Shown piece by piece: positions 1 through 11,570 of a DNA stretch of 64,000 bases. The stretch lies in the NCBI RefSeq assembly GCF_000203795.2, contig NW_006281102.1:352567-416566 (forward strand). The letters are read 5' to 3'. The translations under genes were made by a program, and so were the position numbers. Every line of letters starts with the position of its first letter. Position 1 is the first letter of the stretch. The notes under the pieces were generated by a model. It ran no database searches. It was not told where the DNA came from and saw only the letters and a program-made list of their open reading frames with translations. This stretch comes from Batrachochytrium dendrobatidis JAM81. Taxonomy: Eukaryota > Chytridiomycota > Chytridiomycetes > Rhizophydiales.

Positions 1-235
1 GAGATCAACTGCTTTGATAGATATTTTCAGTTCAAAACAGACACAACGTCCATTATATGATGCTTACAAACTATAGTTTTGATTCGAAACTTTCCTCATT
101 TGGCATAATACATTGTACAATCACCAGATTCATCCATTGTAATGCAGATATTGGTTTGGTTGTTCTGATGTTACCAGACTGCATTGTGTTGTATTATAAA
201 ATCTCGGATACATTTGCGATCTAGCTTAAAAACAA
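1..235. repeat. Dispersed repeat, internal segment (truncated at window edge)
   Basis: This stretch shares a diverged internal segment with copies near 5870-5980, 12870-13060, 15530-15620, 37960-38090, 53590-53700 and 60380-60500. The shared core reads roughly 'cattgtacaatcaccagatt' (or its reverse complement), followed by a TTCAAAACTATAGTTTGT-like block. No coding potential was seen. The left end may continue beyond the window. Confidence 0.6.
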
Positions 236-380
236 AAATTACACATCTCAAATGCAACGGTTGTTTGCGTGCCAACTACCAGGATAAAGATGAGTGAATT
301 TGAAGAGTTGTGACGATATAACAAGACTTTAGGCCATCATTGGCTCGAAACAGTTTTTATTTCCAGTATTTGGAAATAGT

Positions 381-1115
381 TCAAGATTTCCGAGTGGCAG
401 CCGTCTTTTTCGATGCTTTATTGTTTAAAGACGCAGATGTTCCATCAGTATTGCTGCTAGATGCTGCATATCCAGTGAATGTAAGAACCAACGAGATCTG
501 TAGAATATAGATATTACAAACGCATGCATTAAATAAACAAGTCAAGGAAGCAAATCATGATCCAAGATAACATCATCACTTGCCAGTTTATAGATGGCGA
601 ATATGGGAATCAGCATATATGTCCAGTAAAATTCTAAACTCATAATCACCAGTCAGCTCAGATACCATGGTCAATGAACAAGCGTTGATTCAAAACACTA
701 CACTTACTATCAGATACACAGACTATGGCCAGCACAAACCAAGTTATGTAGATACTGTCGTAAAAGTATGAGATCATGGTTCCTTCTTGGGCCAAGTCAG
801 TGCCAGTATTAGCCATATTTTCCATGTGCATGTGAAGAAAGGAGGCCACGCTGCTGGCTAGGATGGAACCGATTGCTGGCCACATTGTCCATGAACTCCA
901 GAACCATGCGATTCGAACCAAGATATGGATGGATAGAGCTATGGATATGCCAAGACGAAGTTGGGTGATGATTTTCTTGTTTCTAGCAAGAGTCTTGCGA
1001 GCAGATGCACCGGCCTGTGTTGTAGTATGGGTTAGGTCAGGGTTGCCGTGATTGTCTGCATTCAACCAATGAGGTATTCAGCCAGTCTAAACCAACAATA
1101 GTCACCACTTGCCAT
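381..1115 (-). CDS. TMEM208/SND2-like ER membrane protein
   Basis: Four exons on the minus strand (1115-1109, 1055-708, 633-580, 463-381) give about 163 residues. The first exon is only seven bases (ATG GCA A) and the last two junctions are less certain. The protein starts MANNHGN, has a basic segment (RNKKIITQLR) and then hydrophobic helices. The conserved stretches DLAQEGTMISYFYDSIYITWF and KFYWTYMLIPIFAIYKL match what I know of the TMEM208/Snd2 (DUF788) family, which acts in SRP-independent targeting of proteins to the ER membrane. The C-terminal tail is Ser/Lys-rich, as expected. The gene is divergent from the acyltransferase at 1237 with about 120 bp between starts, so a shared promoter is likely. 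The family call is fairly secure; exon 4 is the weak point. Confidence 0.75.
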
Positions 1116-1236
1116 GCTTATAAATGCTGTCAATGCTCTCAGGTTTAATGTTGGTCCAAGATACCAACCTAAAGTGTCGGCAGCTTCGCTTTGATTTTAT
1201 CCCGTCTTTATTCATCAACTGTTTGCCAGCCATACA

Positions 1237-2470
1237 ATGATCACTCTGTCCCAACTATACTATGTTTATGCTGCCGTTTCTCTGTTGACTATTGTATTTG
1301 GATGCTCTATTGCCATCAACTGCAGACAGGTGCTGAGTGCTCCGCTTCTTTTACTTTCTCGTCATCGCTATCGAACAGAAATGCGAAAGTGCCAGGGACT
1401 GTTTGGGTCTCTTATTCTATATGTTACTTTTTTCTATGCTCCATTGGATATCATTTTAACTGGAGATCATGATGGTTTAACTAGTGAGAAAAGTGTGGTT
1501 ATCATGGCAAATCATCAGGTGAGTCTAGTTGTCAACTCAACTTGCTGGATCTTAAATTTTCATGGTCGAGTCCATCGATTGCATAATGACCGGCATCTTG
1601 CACAAACCACTCATTCGATTTATCGTTTCAACCACCCAATGGATGTCTAGATCTATACAGACTGGTGGTATATATGGATTATTTGTTGGTTTAGAAATGC
1701 CCATTGCAACCTAAAAATTATGCTCAAGGCTAGTTTGCGATTTCTTCCAATTCTAGGTACATGGCTGAACCCATTTGTAATCTTGTTCTACTTTAAACTC
1801 CAATCTCACCACGCAATGTAACAATGTAATCGTAGGATGGGGAATGACATTTTTTGAGTTTCTATTCATGGCACGCAAATGGAGTAAAGATAAGCCAACA
1901 TTGCAATTCAATCTCACTCGAGCCAAAAATGACAAGCTACCAATATGGCTTCTCATCTTCCCAGAAGGCACAGTCATTACCGACGATACTCGATCCAAAT
2001 CACAAGCGTATGCAAAAAAAGCGGATATCAGTGACAATCCTGACAATGTTTTGATTCCACGAAGCACTGGACTATACAACTCTCTTTTGTTGCTACAGCC
2101 AGATGTGGAGTATTTGTATGACTTTACAATTGGATACTCGGGGTTGGCTGAGCATGATTGTCCATACGATATGTATCCAACAACAAAGGTGTTTTTTGAA
2201 GGACGAGGCCCAAAACAGATTCATGTGCATGTTGATAAATTCAAGATAGTGACGCTTCCTGGATTTGCTATTGCTGAAGGTGCCGAATCAGAGACCAAAG
2301 CCGTGGAGGGAAATCCAATGGATGGTGATACCAATCCAGAATTCTCTTTGTGGCTACGTAAACGATTTTTGGAAAAGGACCAATTGCTGAGGCAGTTTTA
2401 TAAACATGGATCGTTTCCAGAACAATCCCATGAGGGTATTGGAAAGCGAGAGGTGATGAGTGTGGCATGA
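1237..2470 (+). CDS. PlsC-family lysophospholipid acyltransferase (AGPAT/LCLAT/Cst26-like)
   Basis: Three exons (1237-1518, 1651-1756, 1836-2470) with clean GT-AG introns give 340 residues. An N-terminal membrane helix is followed by the catalytic HX4D motif. That motif is split by intron 1: exon 1 ends in ANHQ and exon 2 begins IYTDWWYIW. The acceptor-binding motif FPEGT lies in exon 3, followed by TRSKSQAYAKK and PRSTGLYN, which are typical of the eukaryotic AGPAT4/5, LCLAT1 and yeast Cst26 branch. The family transfers acyl chains to lysophospholipids, such as lysophosphatidic acid or lysophosphatidylinositol, in ER or outer mitochondrial membranes. The exact substrate cannot be told from sequence. 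Confidence 0.88.
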
Positions 2471-2890
2471 GTGTAGAGGCAATTCACTCGAGCCCTATGT
2501 AAACCATTCAGTTTACTAAAGGCTCATGTATATGAGATTGATTACGCATCAGATCTGCGTGTGTTCTGATGAGATGAATAGTCAATAAATGCCATTTAAT
2601 GAATCCAAGTGAGATCTACAGTGAAACTCGAGGGTCCAAACTTGAATTTGGTTGGCGATTCCTTTCCTAACCAAAATAAAATGTTTGCCCGTGCCGCTCG
2701 CTGTGGATCTTCTGTAAGTTGCGCTGATTTGGTTGAGCTGAATGAAGAGCCATGACTGCATGTGAATTCCATTAGCACACTATCTTTGCATTTAGTTTTA
2801 TATCGAACAATCATCGATTGAGTGTAGTGACAACAGCTTGTGCAGCCGCTGTTTTGAATTTCTTTTTTAGATGCTGATTTGAATGCAGTG
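2471..2890. other. Intergenic stretch with a weak minus-strand reading frame
   Basis: A minus-strand frame from an ATG at 2814 to a stop at 2596 encodes 72 residues with no family I recognise. The same frame stays open upstream to about 2985, antisense to the 5' exons of the succinyl-CoA ligase gene, and includes a CTSCCHY-like cysteine cluster. It may be the last exon of an unrecognised gene or chance. No other feature is seen here. Confidence 0.25.
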
Positions 2891-4800
2891 ATGATGGGAA
2901 TGGCATTAAATCGACCACTGCCATCTATTGATATGACAGTAAACCTAATATACTCTTTTAACCTGCTGATCCATCTCAGCTTCTTCGGTCACCAACAGCC
3001 ACTCTGTCTGCTACTACTCGGACCTCATGGGTATCCCGTACTCCTCAACTCGCCTTCCCAACCGTACAGAAACAACAACTGCGACAACTGTCCATTCATG
3101 AGCATCTCTCCATGGGTCTGTTGAACCAATACGGTATCAAGACTCCCCGTGGTTATGTTGCAAAGACCTCTGCTGAGGCTGAGAAATGTGCCAAAGACCT
3201 GGCCACCAACGATCTGGTCATCAAGGCCCAGGTGCTCGCTGGTGGTCGTGGCAAAGGCCATTTTGAATCAGGCCTTAAAGGCGGTGTCAAGGTTGTTTAC
3301 TCGTAAGTTTCTGGTTCCACTGCAATCACCATGTTTGCATCTACATGTATGCCAAGTCTTGGTAATTTGGATTCCATTCAATAGAATTTGTCTATTTGTA
3401 ATTCATCACTTGAATCTGATGTACATGTCATGGTAGTAAACTTGAATTTGTGTTGCTTGATTGATCTACTTTTAGTGCAACTGATATCAAGGGACTGGCA
3501 GAAAAAATGCTTGGTAACAAGCTAATCACCAAGCAAACTGGTGCAGGTGGTCGTATTTGTAATGCTGTAAGTATATACTCACCAGATCTTGTCTATTCTA
3601 AACACCTTGATGTTTGCATTGCTTTTTACTCATCACTCGTGAAAAACTGGATGAATTATGATTGTATAGGTCTACATTGTTGAGCGTCTCTATGTTCGTC
3701 GCGAATTTTATTTTGCTATTGTCATGGATCGTGCTACTCAAGGCCCTGTTATTATTGCCTCATCTCAAGGCGGCATGGACATTGAAACTGTTGCCGCTGA
3801 AACTCCCGAAGCCATTGTCACCCATCCTGTTGACATTAACGTTGGACTCCAACTTGCTGATGCCACCAGAATAGCTAAACAGATCGGCTTTGACGGTACT
3901 GGTGCTACAAAGGTAAGTCCAAGTAATTAATCAACTTGTCTACATATTTGATTTGCTAATTAGTTGAATCATTGCATAGGCTGCCGAGACATTTATGAAC
4001 CTCTATAAACTTTTTATTGAAAAGGACTCTACCATGATTGAAATCAATCCCCTTGCCGAGATCCAAAACGGAGATGGTATTGTTTATTGGCACACTCCAA
4101 GACTGATTTAAATGCAATACTCATTTTATTTTTTGAATAGTCATGTGTATGGATGCCAAATTTGGTTTTGACGACAATGCCGATTTCCGACAAAAGGACA
4201 TTTTTGCGCTTCGCGATACTACTCAAGAAGATGCTCGTGAAGTTGCAGCTGCAAAGTGGAACCTCAACTACATTGGTCTTGACGGAAACATTGGCTGTCT
4301 TGGTACGGTTAATTGGGTTTATTTTTATTTTAGCGGTTTGAATCTAATTTTATTTTTACATTATAAACTATACAGTCAATGGTGCTGGTCTTGCCATGGC
4401 TACCATGGATATTATCAAACTTAATGGCGGTGACCCTGCCAATTTCCTTGATGTTGGTGGTAGTGCTCGTGCTGACCAAGTCGCAGAAGCATTTAAAATC
4501 ATTAGTTCTGATCCTCACGTATCTGCCATCCTTGTCAACATCTTTGGAGGCATTATGCGCTGCGATGTTATTGCCGAGGGTATCATTGCTGCCGTCAAGC
4601 AACTTGGTCTCAAACTTCCCTTGATTGTTCGTCTTCAAGGCACTCAGGTTGATGCTGCAAAGAAACTGATTGACGAATCTGGTCTCCGTATGTACTCCAT
4701 TGACGATCTTGACGAGGCCGCTGTTCTTTCAGTGAAACTCAGTAATATTGTTACCATGGCTAAACAAGCCGGTGTTTCTGTCAAGTTTGATACTGTTTAA
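2891..4800 (+). CDS. LSC2: Succinyl-CoA ligase (ADP-forming) beta subunit, mitochondrial
   Basis: Seven exons (2891-2938, 2980-3302, 3476-3566, 3670-3912, 3980-4076, 4141-4302, 4376-4800) give 462 residues. The enzyme is the ATP-grasp beta subunit that, with the alpha subunit, converts succinyl-CoA to succinate with substrate-level phosphorylation in the TCA cycle. An Arg/Ser/Thr-rich presequence precedes [17 protein letters not shown], the usual mature start. Visible signatures are [47 protein letters not shown] and [10 protein letters not shown]. The first exon and its 41-base intron are the least certain part; the alternative is an upstream start in a different first exon. Expression is probably constitutive. 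Confidence 0.93.
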
Positions 4801-7553
4801 AGAATAGATCTTGTTGTTTGCTTGAATGATTTGTAAGCAAAAGCCTGAACTCCTTCATCCTCATCAAAATCCCCTCTATATCACTGGACCTCTTTATTTG
4901 ACACTTTCAACACAATATTTCCTTTTCAAAATATACATTTTCCCTGTGATTATTTTGTTGTTGTAAGTAGACGAGTATTATGATATATGCTACGACTATA
5001 TGTGTAGATTAACTGCATGTGCTGGTAGATAGGTTAGAATGAGATGTGTGGATTTCTTGAACAAATTAGCGCTAGGCTCAACTTTGATCATGCATCATGA
5101 TCGTTGTCTGTCCACTGAGCAACTTTATTGTCATTGCATGCATCACTGTTTCAGCCAGTGACTTTATCTTCAAGTTTGGCACCTTGACTCGAGTTTCTAC
5201 TTTTAGCTTCTAATTTGGCCGTGTTTCTAGATTGCCATTTTATTTAGTTTGAGCCGTTTACTCGAGACATTTAGTTTTAAACCATGCGATCATATTACAA
5301 ATAGACGCACTTTCAACTCTTTAGGTTAGCGGCTGCAAAATTCTTGATAGTCTGTGTAGGATCAAACGGCTTGATTGTTGGTAAACGGTGCTTGATTGTA
5401 CATTGCACAATGCTTGCATGGATATGAGCCGAGGATAGAAAAGCAACGGGGGTTTATCAATTGTCCAGTATTTTGATGATCTCTACCAGAAAAGTGTCGG
5501 ATCCATATACCATTGAATGGGATGTCTGGTATAGTCGAGATTCTACATGATCATCCAACTCGATGGTATACAATGCATAGGGATAAAGGGTGTAAGAATA
5601 AACAGGATCAGTGTTTCACCACTGTGTTCACGCAAGATGAACCACGAATAAGGATGCCAAAGTACACAAGACAGCCAGTCCCATGAAATGCTTGTCGCCA
5701 AATTTACTGGACAATATTGTGTTTTGAACCCATTAGTTTACTGGTCTTTCTCACGGTGATTAACATGGAAGCAATAGCTGTATTCCTAAAATGTAGTCTG
5801 TTTTCTTGAACTAGATCGTGCACGTATCCAAGATTCTAGGATACAAGTATAAACAGTACTGGCAACATCATAAAGTTGGATGTAATACCTGGATTGCAAT
5901 ATATGAATCTGGTGATTGTGTATCATATCAAAGTGGAGATGGAGCAGGTTCAAAACTAAAGTTTGTACTACATGGACATTGTGTTTATCGAAGCAGTCAA
6001 TTTCTAATAGGAAAACACCGAATATCCAAACATTGTTTATTCCGAAGCACTCTGCAAGACAAATACAGAAAAGCGTTGTTTTACGTGAATACGGCGGTGA
6101 TGTGATGCGTATAAATGATGGATTCCAACCAGTGGCTCAGTGGACTTGAAAGTGCTTCAGGTTGTTACTGTCGTTCATTCAATGATAAAGCAAAATGTGG
6201 CGTTTGTTACACTCTAAGCGATATTGTTCTTGAAGGTTTATTGAGAGTCAGGGTTAGGATTTTATGGGGTCCATCTATGAATTGGTTGCTTGATATATAC
6301 CAACCGGGCAGTTTAAATTAGATACCATAATGATGAGGCTTTTGAAATACCTTGAAATGAAGAGCAATAAGCCGCTTAAATATTGATTCCAACAAGCTGA
6401 TGTTCAATGTAACTTTGTATCAGTGATATTAGCTAAGCAGAATGATTATGCACATATTTGCCGGGTTGACTGAATTAGACCACGTAGAGTAAACTGGCCA
6501 TTGCAAGCATCCGACTTGAATTGATGGGTTCCATCAATAGTTGGGTTTGTGCCATGATCAGCTGATCCAGTTCAAGCAACTTTTGGGTACTGCCAACTAC
6601 TCATCACTCTTTCCTTCTATTATCACTACCCAAACACTTGCTGCCATCTGTAATCTTCACTCCTTTCAGAAATCATCTCGACTTTACCAGCCGCTTTGTT
6701 TTCAATTCGTATTTGACGTTTGCTTTGTCGTTTCATTTTTACTGTTACAAGAGTAAACCTTTTTGTCCGTCAACATCAAAGCTTATTTTAACTCATCAGC
6801 TTGAATACTCCTTAATCACTTGGTAGTTGATCAATCTGTCACTGCTGTCTTGGCTCTATTGTTTCTGTGGTTGTTCTGCCACTTTGGTTTTCCAGGTACG
6901 GCTAGCCATCAGCTCTGGTAATAGCTTGGCTCCGCCCTCATTCTAATCTGCTTTTACTAGTCGCCTGTAGGTATATCAAACTAGTCTTGAATTCTGATTC
7001 ACTATATAATCAACTAGAGATCCCCTTATGTATGACCAAGTTGTGTGTAGTGGGGTGTGCAGCCAGTTTTTGACTACCAACCCTCTGTTCACAACCTCCG
7101 ACTCGTCATTTTCTGTCACTAACTCGTACTCTTAATTTCTAGTCGTTTATACCATCTACCCATTGGTTTCAACTGTTGTTTACTATCCTTCAATCTCAAC
7201 ACTTGTTTCAACAGTCTAAACATCGGTCTGGAAAGCGCTCTCATACTATCCGCTATAATAGCCCCGTTCTTTTGGACATAATCCTCTTATCAATCGTCCA
7301 CCCTATTTTCCACTCGCATATCATCAATCGATAAGAACACAAGTTTTCGGTTTCATCACCTCACTCATCTAGACACAACTCGATTGGTTCACGCGGCTTT
7401 AGATAGTATTTGTGATCTGTAACGTCAACCACAAGAATCATCAGTACCTGCTCAGCTACTAGTTATACTGGGTGTTCAACCTTACCACATTGCTATATCA
7501 TACATACCATACATTTTTTTGCACTCCCACTTTATTCGGATTTCGACTCGACA
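4801..7553. other. Long gene-free stretch before the kinase
   Basis: No convincing gene was seen. The segment 5614-6100 is an inverted-repeat transposon copy (listed separately). From about 6560 to 7550 the sequence is pyrimidine-rich on the plus strand (repeated TTC, TCT and CAACT runs). That looks like the promoter and long 5' leader of the kinase gene starting at 7554. Reading frames here lack family similarity. Confidence 0.6.
5614..6100. mobile_element. MITE-like element with terminal inverted repeats
   Basis: The left end (TTTCACCACTGTGTTCACGC) is an imperfect inverted match to the right end (TTACGTGAATACGGCGGTGA). The interior carries the dispersed segment near 5880-5975, which is also found at several other places in the window. 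There is no transposase frame, so the element would be non-autonomous. Target-site duplications were not resolved by eye. Confidence 0.6.
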
Positions 7554-10500
7554 ATGACCCTCATTGATCCTCTCAACCCAAAGGCCCAGCTTGGGTCTGT
7601 CATTGATGAAGGCCGGATCAAGCTCATGTCGATTCTTGGAGAGGGTTCGTTTGCTGTTGTGTTTCTAGGAAAGGACCTGCAGACTCAGACATCATATGCT
7701 GTCAAGTGTCTGTACAAGACTGGTCTGACCGATCACCAGCTGTCACTACAACTACGTGAGGCTTCTCAACTTCAAACGCTTGCCGATCATCCCAATATTG
7801 TAAAACTCTACAAAACTATTCAGACAAGGGACTGTCTATTTCTTGTGTTGGAGCGGTGTCGTACAGACTTGTTTGATGCCATTATGCGCCACGACGGATT
7901 TGCTGAACCTACTGCACGCCGGCTGTTTGCTCAATTAGCAGATGCTGTTGCCATGTCGCATTCGAAACGTATCTACCATCGGGACCTGAAGCCAGAGAAT
8001 GTCCTGGTCACATATCCCGGAGATATTTATGCTGAGCAGGATTTGATAGTAAAACTGACCGACTTTGGTCTGGCCACTACCGATGCTGTTTCCACTGAGT
8101 TTGGCTGCGGCAGTGTTCGTTATATGGCTCCCGAATGCCTTGCAGGCGATGCTGAATGGCGCCGAAATGCACCAGCCCATATCATCAAGTCGCTGGCTGC
8201 TCCTGTTGCATACTCTCCTCCTGCAAATGATGTGTGGTCGCTTGGCATTATTTTGATCAACTTGCTCACAGGAAAGAATCCCTGGGTTGAACCTTCTGCA
8301 AAGGACAAGCACTATCAAGCCCACATTCTTTCTCCGGCTCGTTTGGCTTCAGCGTCAAATACATCAACCGAGACTACAGCTCTGTCCACTACTGATTACA
8401 CTCGTGCAGATTGGCTTCAGATTCGTCGACAACAGCAAACTAATGAGCGACCCACTCGTCCAGATTCGTTTCAGCTGCAGTTTAGATTCTCGGATCAACT
8501 CTGTGTTGTCTTGCGGCGTATTTTTGATTTGGATCCATTCCGTAGACCCAGCGTAGCGGAGCTTAAAGCTCTGATTGATGCTGTTCCAAACCTAATGCAG
8601 CCAAAGGATGCCAAGATGACATCCAAGCAATCAGAACCCATTCCTGCTATTTTACCCCCAACACCTCAAACCTCATTCATTCAACCCCAACCCCAGATCT
8701 ATACCAAACCGCAGCCCAACGGCCACATACTCAATACAATCTCGCCTGCAGTTCCTCATCCTTTATCTGCCACCAACGCGGCAGCAACTACTGTTCAACC
8801 AGGGGCTGCTGGTACTCCACAACTAATTATTTCCCCAACGCCTGTTCCTGCCGCAGTGTCTAAACCTGCTGTATCAAGAGCCATTCCCACTCATGCCTCG
8901 ACACTTACAGTTCCTGTTGCTCAGACTCAACCCAAATCCGCACCTTCTCGGCCAGAGTTTTTCCCAAACAGTCGATTTCATTATACAGGCGAAAACACAG
9001 GCAACAACAATTACCAATACAATTACAACAACCAGCATCGTCGTTACAATGCACCTTCCCAGCATTCTGCCACCAATGGAATATTTTATTCGGCAGCATC
9101 TCCTGTTCCAATCGCGACCCCGCCTTCTGTAACAGCGGCAGCTGCAGCATCTGCTGCCAATGCAGCCGAAAATGCAAAGAATCGCACACACTATCCCATG
9201 CACACTCATGGCAGACAGCACCGCCATCGTCCCCAGTCTCAGCAGCAACTCCCGCCATCCTCTGCTTCGCGCTGGTGGCGACGTATGCCCGATCAACCGG
9301 CTCGACAATCTGTTATATCATCCAATGATGGTATAGATGCCACTATGAAGCCAGCTTCGATTGCGTCTGATCAAATGGACAGTAGCACTGTTGCTAGTAT
9401 AATCACCCAACCATTTTCAGACATGGATATGGGCAATCCGTCAGCTATACTCTCTCATCACCAAAGTATGGAGAGTATTGATAGTACAGCCAACAGTAGC
9501 TACTGTTGCAGCACCGATGGTGGATCTGCACATGTTTCGGATGGCACGCCCTGCAGTACTCATCAGCAGCAAGGAACACCAGTCAACACCAGCGAGTTGT
9601 GGCTGGATGAATCTCAAGACCTTGTGTTTGATTTAGAGCCATCAAGCTATAGCAATGCATCACCCATTTCTAATCCCAGTGGGGTGCAAACTGCAACATC
9701 ATCTGCAGCCAGCTCACTCTCTAATCACATTACGTTGAATACAGCCGCCATGCCAACTACTGCGTTTCTATCAACTCAAGCCAATAGTTCACCATTGCTC
9801 GCAGGATTTGGTGCATTCTCACCCCCTTCATTGGCATTGCCTTCAAATGCATCCATCAACAGACTGATGGAATCTACTGGGAACATGCCGCAACAAGGAC
9901 TCGTCAACACTATGCCATCAGCAACTGCTCCAGTGTTGGGTTCATTCGCACGTGGCATCTCTAAAAAAGCCGCACGGCGCAGACCTGGAGCTCTGATCAC
10001 GACTTCATCGGGCAGCTCTGCAGGACAGGGATCTACGGCGTCGTCCGCCCATTCAGGCCATTTGCTTTCATCTGCAAGCACCATCGGTGCATATTCAGCA
10101 TCATCCACTATATCTGCTGGTCTGAGTACGGTTCAGCCTGCCTCTCGTTATCCCCACCATATTTACTTGTCAACAATTGCTCCAATTGCTGAAAAGCAAC
10201 AAGACGAAGCAAACTGCAACAACTACTCTGCAGAACATTTGTCAACCATGATGGATTGTGATGACACTGCAGTTACAAGTGATGTGGATACAAATATGCT
10301 TGTAAACCATTCGAGTTGCAATGCCAGTACTGGCTATCGTTCTGTTGAGCATTCTCCCACACCGCCGTTTTCCTACTCATCCCAGTCAAATCCAAATTCC
10401 CCACTTTTCAAAAACTCCGATCTGATGGGTTCTAGAAACCTCATGGATACCAATAGTGCCCCATCTACTCCAGGAGCTGCATCGGCTACTGCCTCCTTGA

Positions 10501-11030
10501 TTAAAATTCAGAATCAGTCGCGGTCCAAGCGAAAGCGTCGCGTTTCTCCAGCTGAATTTCAATGCTTTCCAGTTGAGCATCAGTTGGACAATCTATCGCA
10601 CTCTCATGAAAATATGTCTACCAGCCAAAATAAACAGTTCCTTGCACAACTTCAGGTGCGCATGCCGTCTACTCAACCGGTTCAGGACATACAGCAATAT
10701 ACATCAGCACACCCTCGTTGCTCAACTACTACCTTGCCGTTTTTAACTCCACCTTCTGATTTTTCATCATTTCTTGACCTCGATCGGCCAAAGAATGACG
10801 CTTTATCTGATGAATTCACCAACAACGCCATACAATCCTCTGCTGGTTTGTCAGGGTCCAATATTTTACAAGCTTCCGCTACTGCCTCATTGACAAAACC
10901 TGATATTCTACACAATGCTTTCTACGGATTACGTTCCATTCTCTATGAAATGTCCGATACAGATCAATCTTTACCCACTCTTGAGCAAACCTTGCCAGGG
11001 TTTGACACGCCTGCTACATCACAAACATGA
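7554..11030 (+). CDS. Ran1/Sks1-like serine/threonine protein kinase with long disordered tail
   Basis: A single 1158-codon exon starts at ATG 7554. The kinase domain spans about residues 22-345: glycine loop GEGSFAVV near 31-38, lysine in YAVKCLY, catalytic HRDLKPEN near 142, DFG near 169, an activation segment with STEFGCGSVRYMAPEC, and the NPW motif near 243. The FGCGS/APEC and 'GIILINLLTGKNPW' pattern is characteristic of the fungal Ran1/Pat1, Sks1 and Vhs1 group, which controls the switch between growth and differentiation or nutrient responses in yeasts. Insertions occur between DFG and NPW and before the last subdomain. The remaining 800 residues are Ser/Thr/Gln/Pro-rich and look disordered, with a basic SKRKRR motif late on. 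A shorter paralogue lies at 35103. Targets are unknown. Confidence 0.9.
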   Translation: MTLIDPLNPKAQLGSVIDEGRIKLMSILGEGSFAVVFLGKDLQTQTSYAVKCLYKTGLTDHQLSLQLREASQLQTLADHPNIVKLYKTIQTRDCLFLVLERCRTDLFDAIMRHDGFAEPTARRLFAQLADAVAMSHSKRIYHRDLKPENVLVTYPGDIYAEQDLIVKLTDFGLATTDAVSTEFGCGSVRYMAPECLAGDAEWRRNAPAHIIKSLAAPVAYSPPANDVWSLGIILINLLTGKNPWVEPSAKDKHYQAHILSPARLASASNTSTETTALSTTDYTRADWLQIRRQQQTNERPTRPDSFQLQFRFSDQLCVVLRRIFDLDPFRRPSVAELKALIDAVPNLMQPKDAKMTSKQSEPIPAILPPTPQTSFIQPQPQIYTKPQPNGHILNTISPAVPHPLSATNAAATTVQPGAAGTPQLIISPTPVPAAVSKPAVSRAIPTHASTLTVPVAQTQPKSAPSRPEFFPNSRFHYTGENTGNNNYQYNYNNQHRRYNAPSQHSATNGIFYSAASPVPIATPPSVTAAAAASAANAAENAKNRTHYPMHTHGRQHRHRPQSQQQLPPSSASRWWRRMPDQPARQSVISSNDGIDATMKPASIASDQMDSSTVASIITQPFSDMDMGNPSAILSHHQSMESIDSTANSSYCCSTDGGSAHVSDGTPCSTHQQQGTPVNTSELWLDESQDLVFDLEPSSYSNASPISNPSGVQTATSSAASSLSNHITLNTAAMPTTAFLSTQANSSPLLAGFGAFSPPSLALPSNASINRLMESTGNMPQQGLVNTMPSATAPVLGSFARGISKKAARRRPGALITTSSGSSAGQGSTASSAHSGHLLSSASTIGAYSASSTISAGLSTVQPASRYPHHIYLSTIAPIAEKQQDEANCNNYSAEHLSTMMDCDDTAVTSDVDTNMLVNHSSCNASTGYRSVEHSPTPPFSYSSQSNPNSPLFKNSDLMGSRNLMDTNSAPSTPGAASATASLIKIQNQSRSKRKRRVSPAEFQCFPVEHQLDNLSHSHENMSTSQNKQFLAQLQVRMPSTQPVQDIQQYTSAHPRCSTTTLPFLTPPSDFSSFLDLDRPKNDALSDEFTNNAIQSSAGLSGSNILQASATASLTKPDILHNAFYGLRSILYEMSDTDQSLPTLEQTLPGFDTPATSQT

Positions 11031-11570
11031 TTTTTTAAAAACACGAGTTTGACTAAATAGTTTGAGTTTTATCTTGATCAAAGTCGGAGCATCATCAAGC
11101 TACTTGTTACATCTCTGGATTTTTCAGTGATGGATGGTGCAATCATATACTTTTAACAATGATAAATTGCTGCAATACTCTAACTTTTGAGTCATTGCTT
11201 ATTGAGTGATACAGCTGTCTTTTGCTCTTGACACAATGCAGCCTGCTAGATCATTTTATTTTAAAAATACTCAAATATACAACAAAAATGCATACAGAAT
11301 AAACAACATTTCCGATCAGATGTGGGTCTACAAATAAACAGCCTGTCTCGATAATTACAAATTTGAACATTGTCTTTTAAACTTTTCGACCAATCTACAT
11401 ATTCACTAATTCAACGTGGTTGGCTAGCCATTGTTTATTCCAAAGCAAAGAGGCAATCATTGCAAGGTAAATGCAAGTATTTTGTTTTATATGAATACAA
11501 CAGTAGATAAAAGGTCTGCATTGGAAATGCACCAAAGAAACCATGGACAAATCCATCAACAAGCCTGTAC
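11031..11570. other. Intergenic stretch with a transposon-end remnant
   Basis: AT-rich sequence lies between two convergent genes. At about 11425-11508 a block (TGTTTATTCCAAAGCAAAG followed by TTTTATATGAATACAACAG) matches the right end of the inverted-repeat element seen at 5614-6100 and 14786-15114. No gene was seen. Confidence 0.5.

Noticed and set aside
5818..6321. Overlapping short frames
   Set aside because: They fall within or just after the MITE-like element at 5614-6100 and show no domain.
8874..9308. Long minus-strand cysteine-rich frames inside the first kinase gene
   Set aside because: Shadow of the Gln/Asn/Ala-rich coding sequence on the other strand; the cysteines come from reversed GCA and CAA codons.
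11435..11570. Possible extra 3' exon of the fasciclin protein after a GTGAGT donor
   Set aside because: It would run into a transposon-end remnant and add no recognisable domain; kept only as a caveat on the gene.
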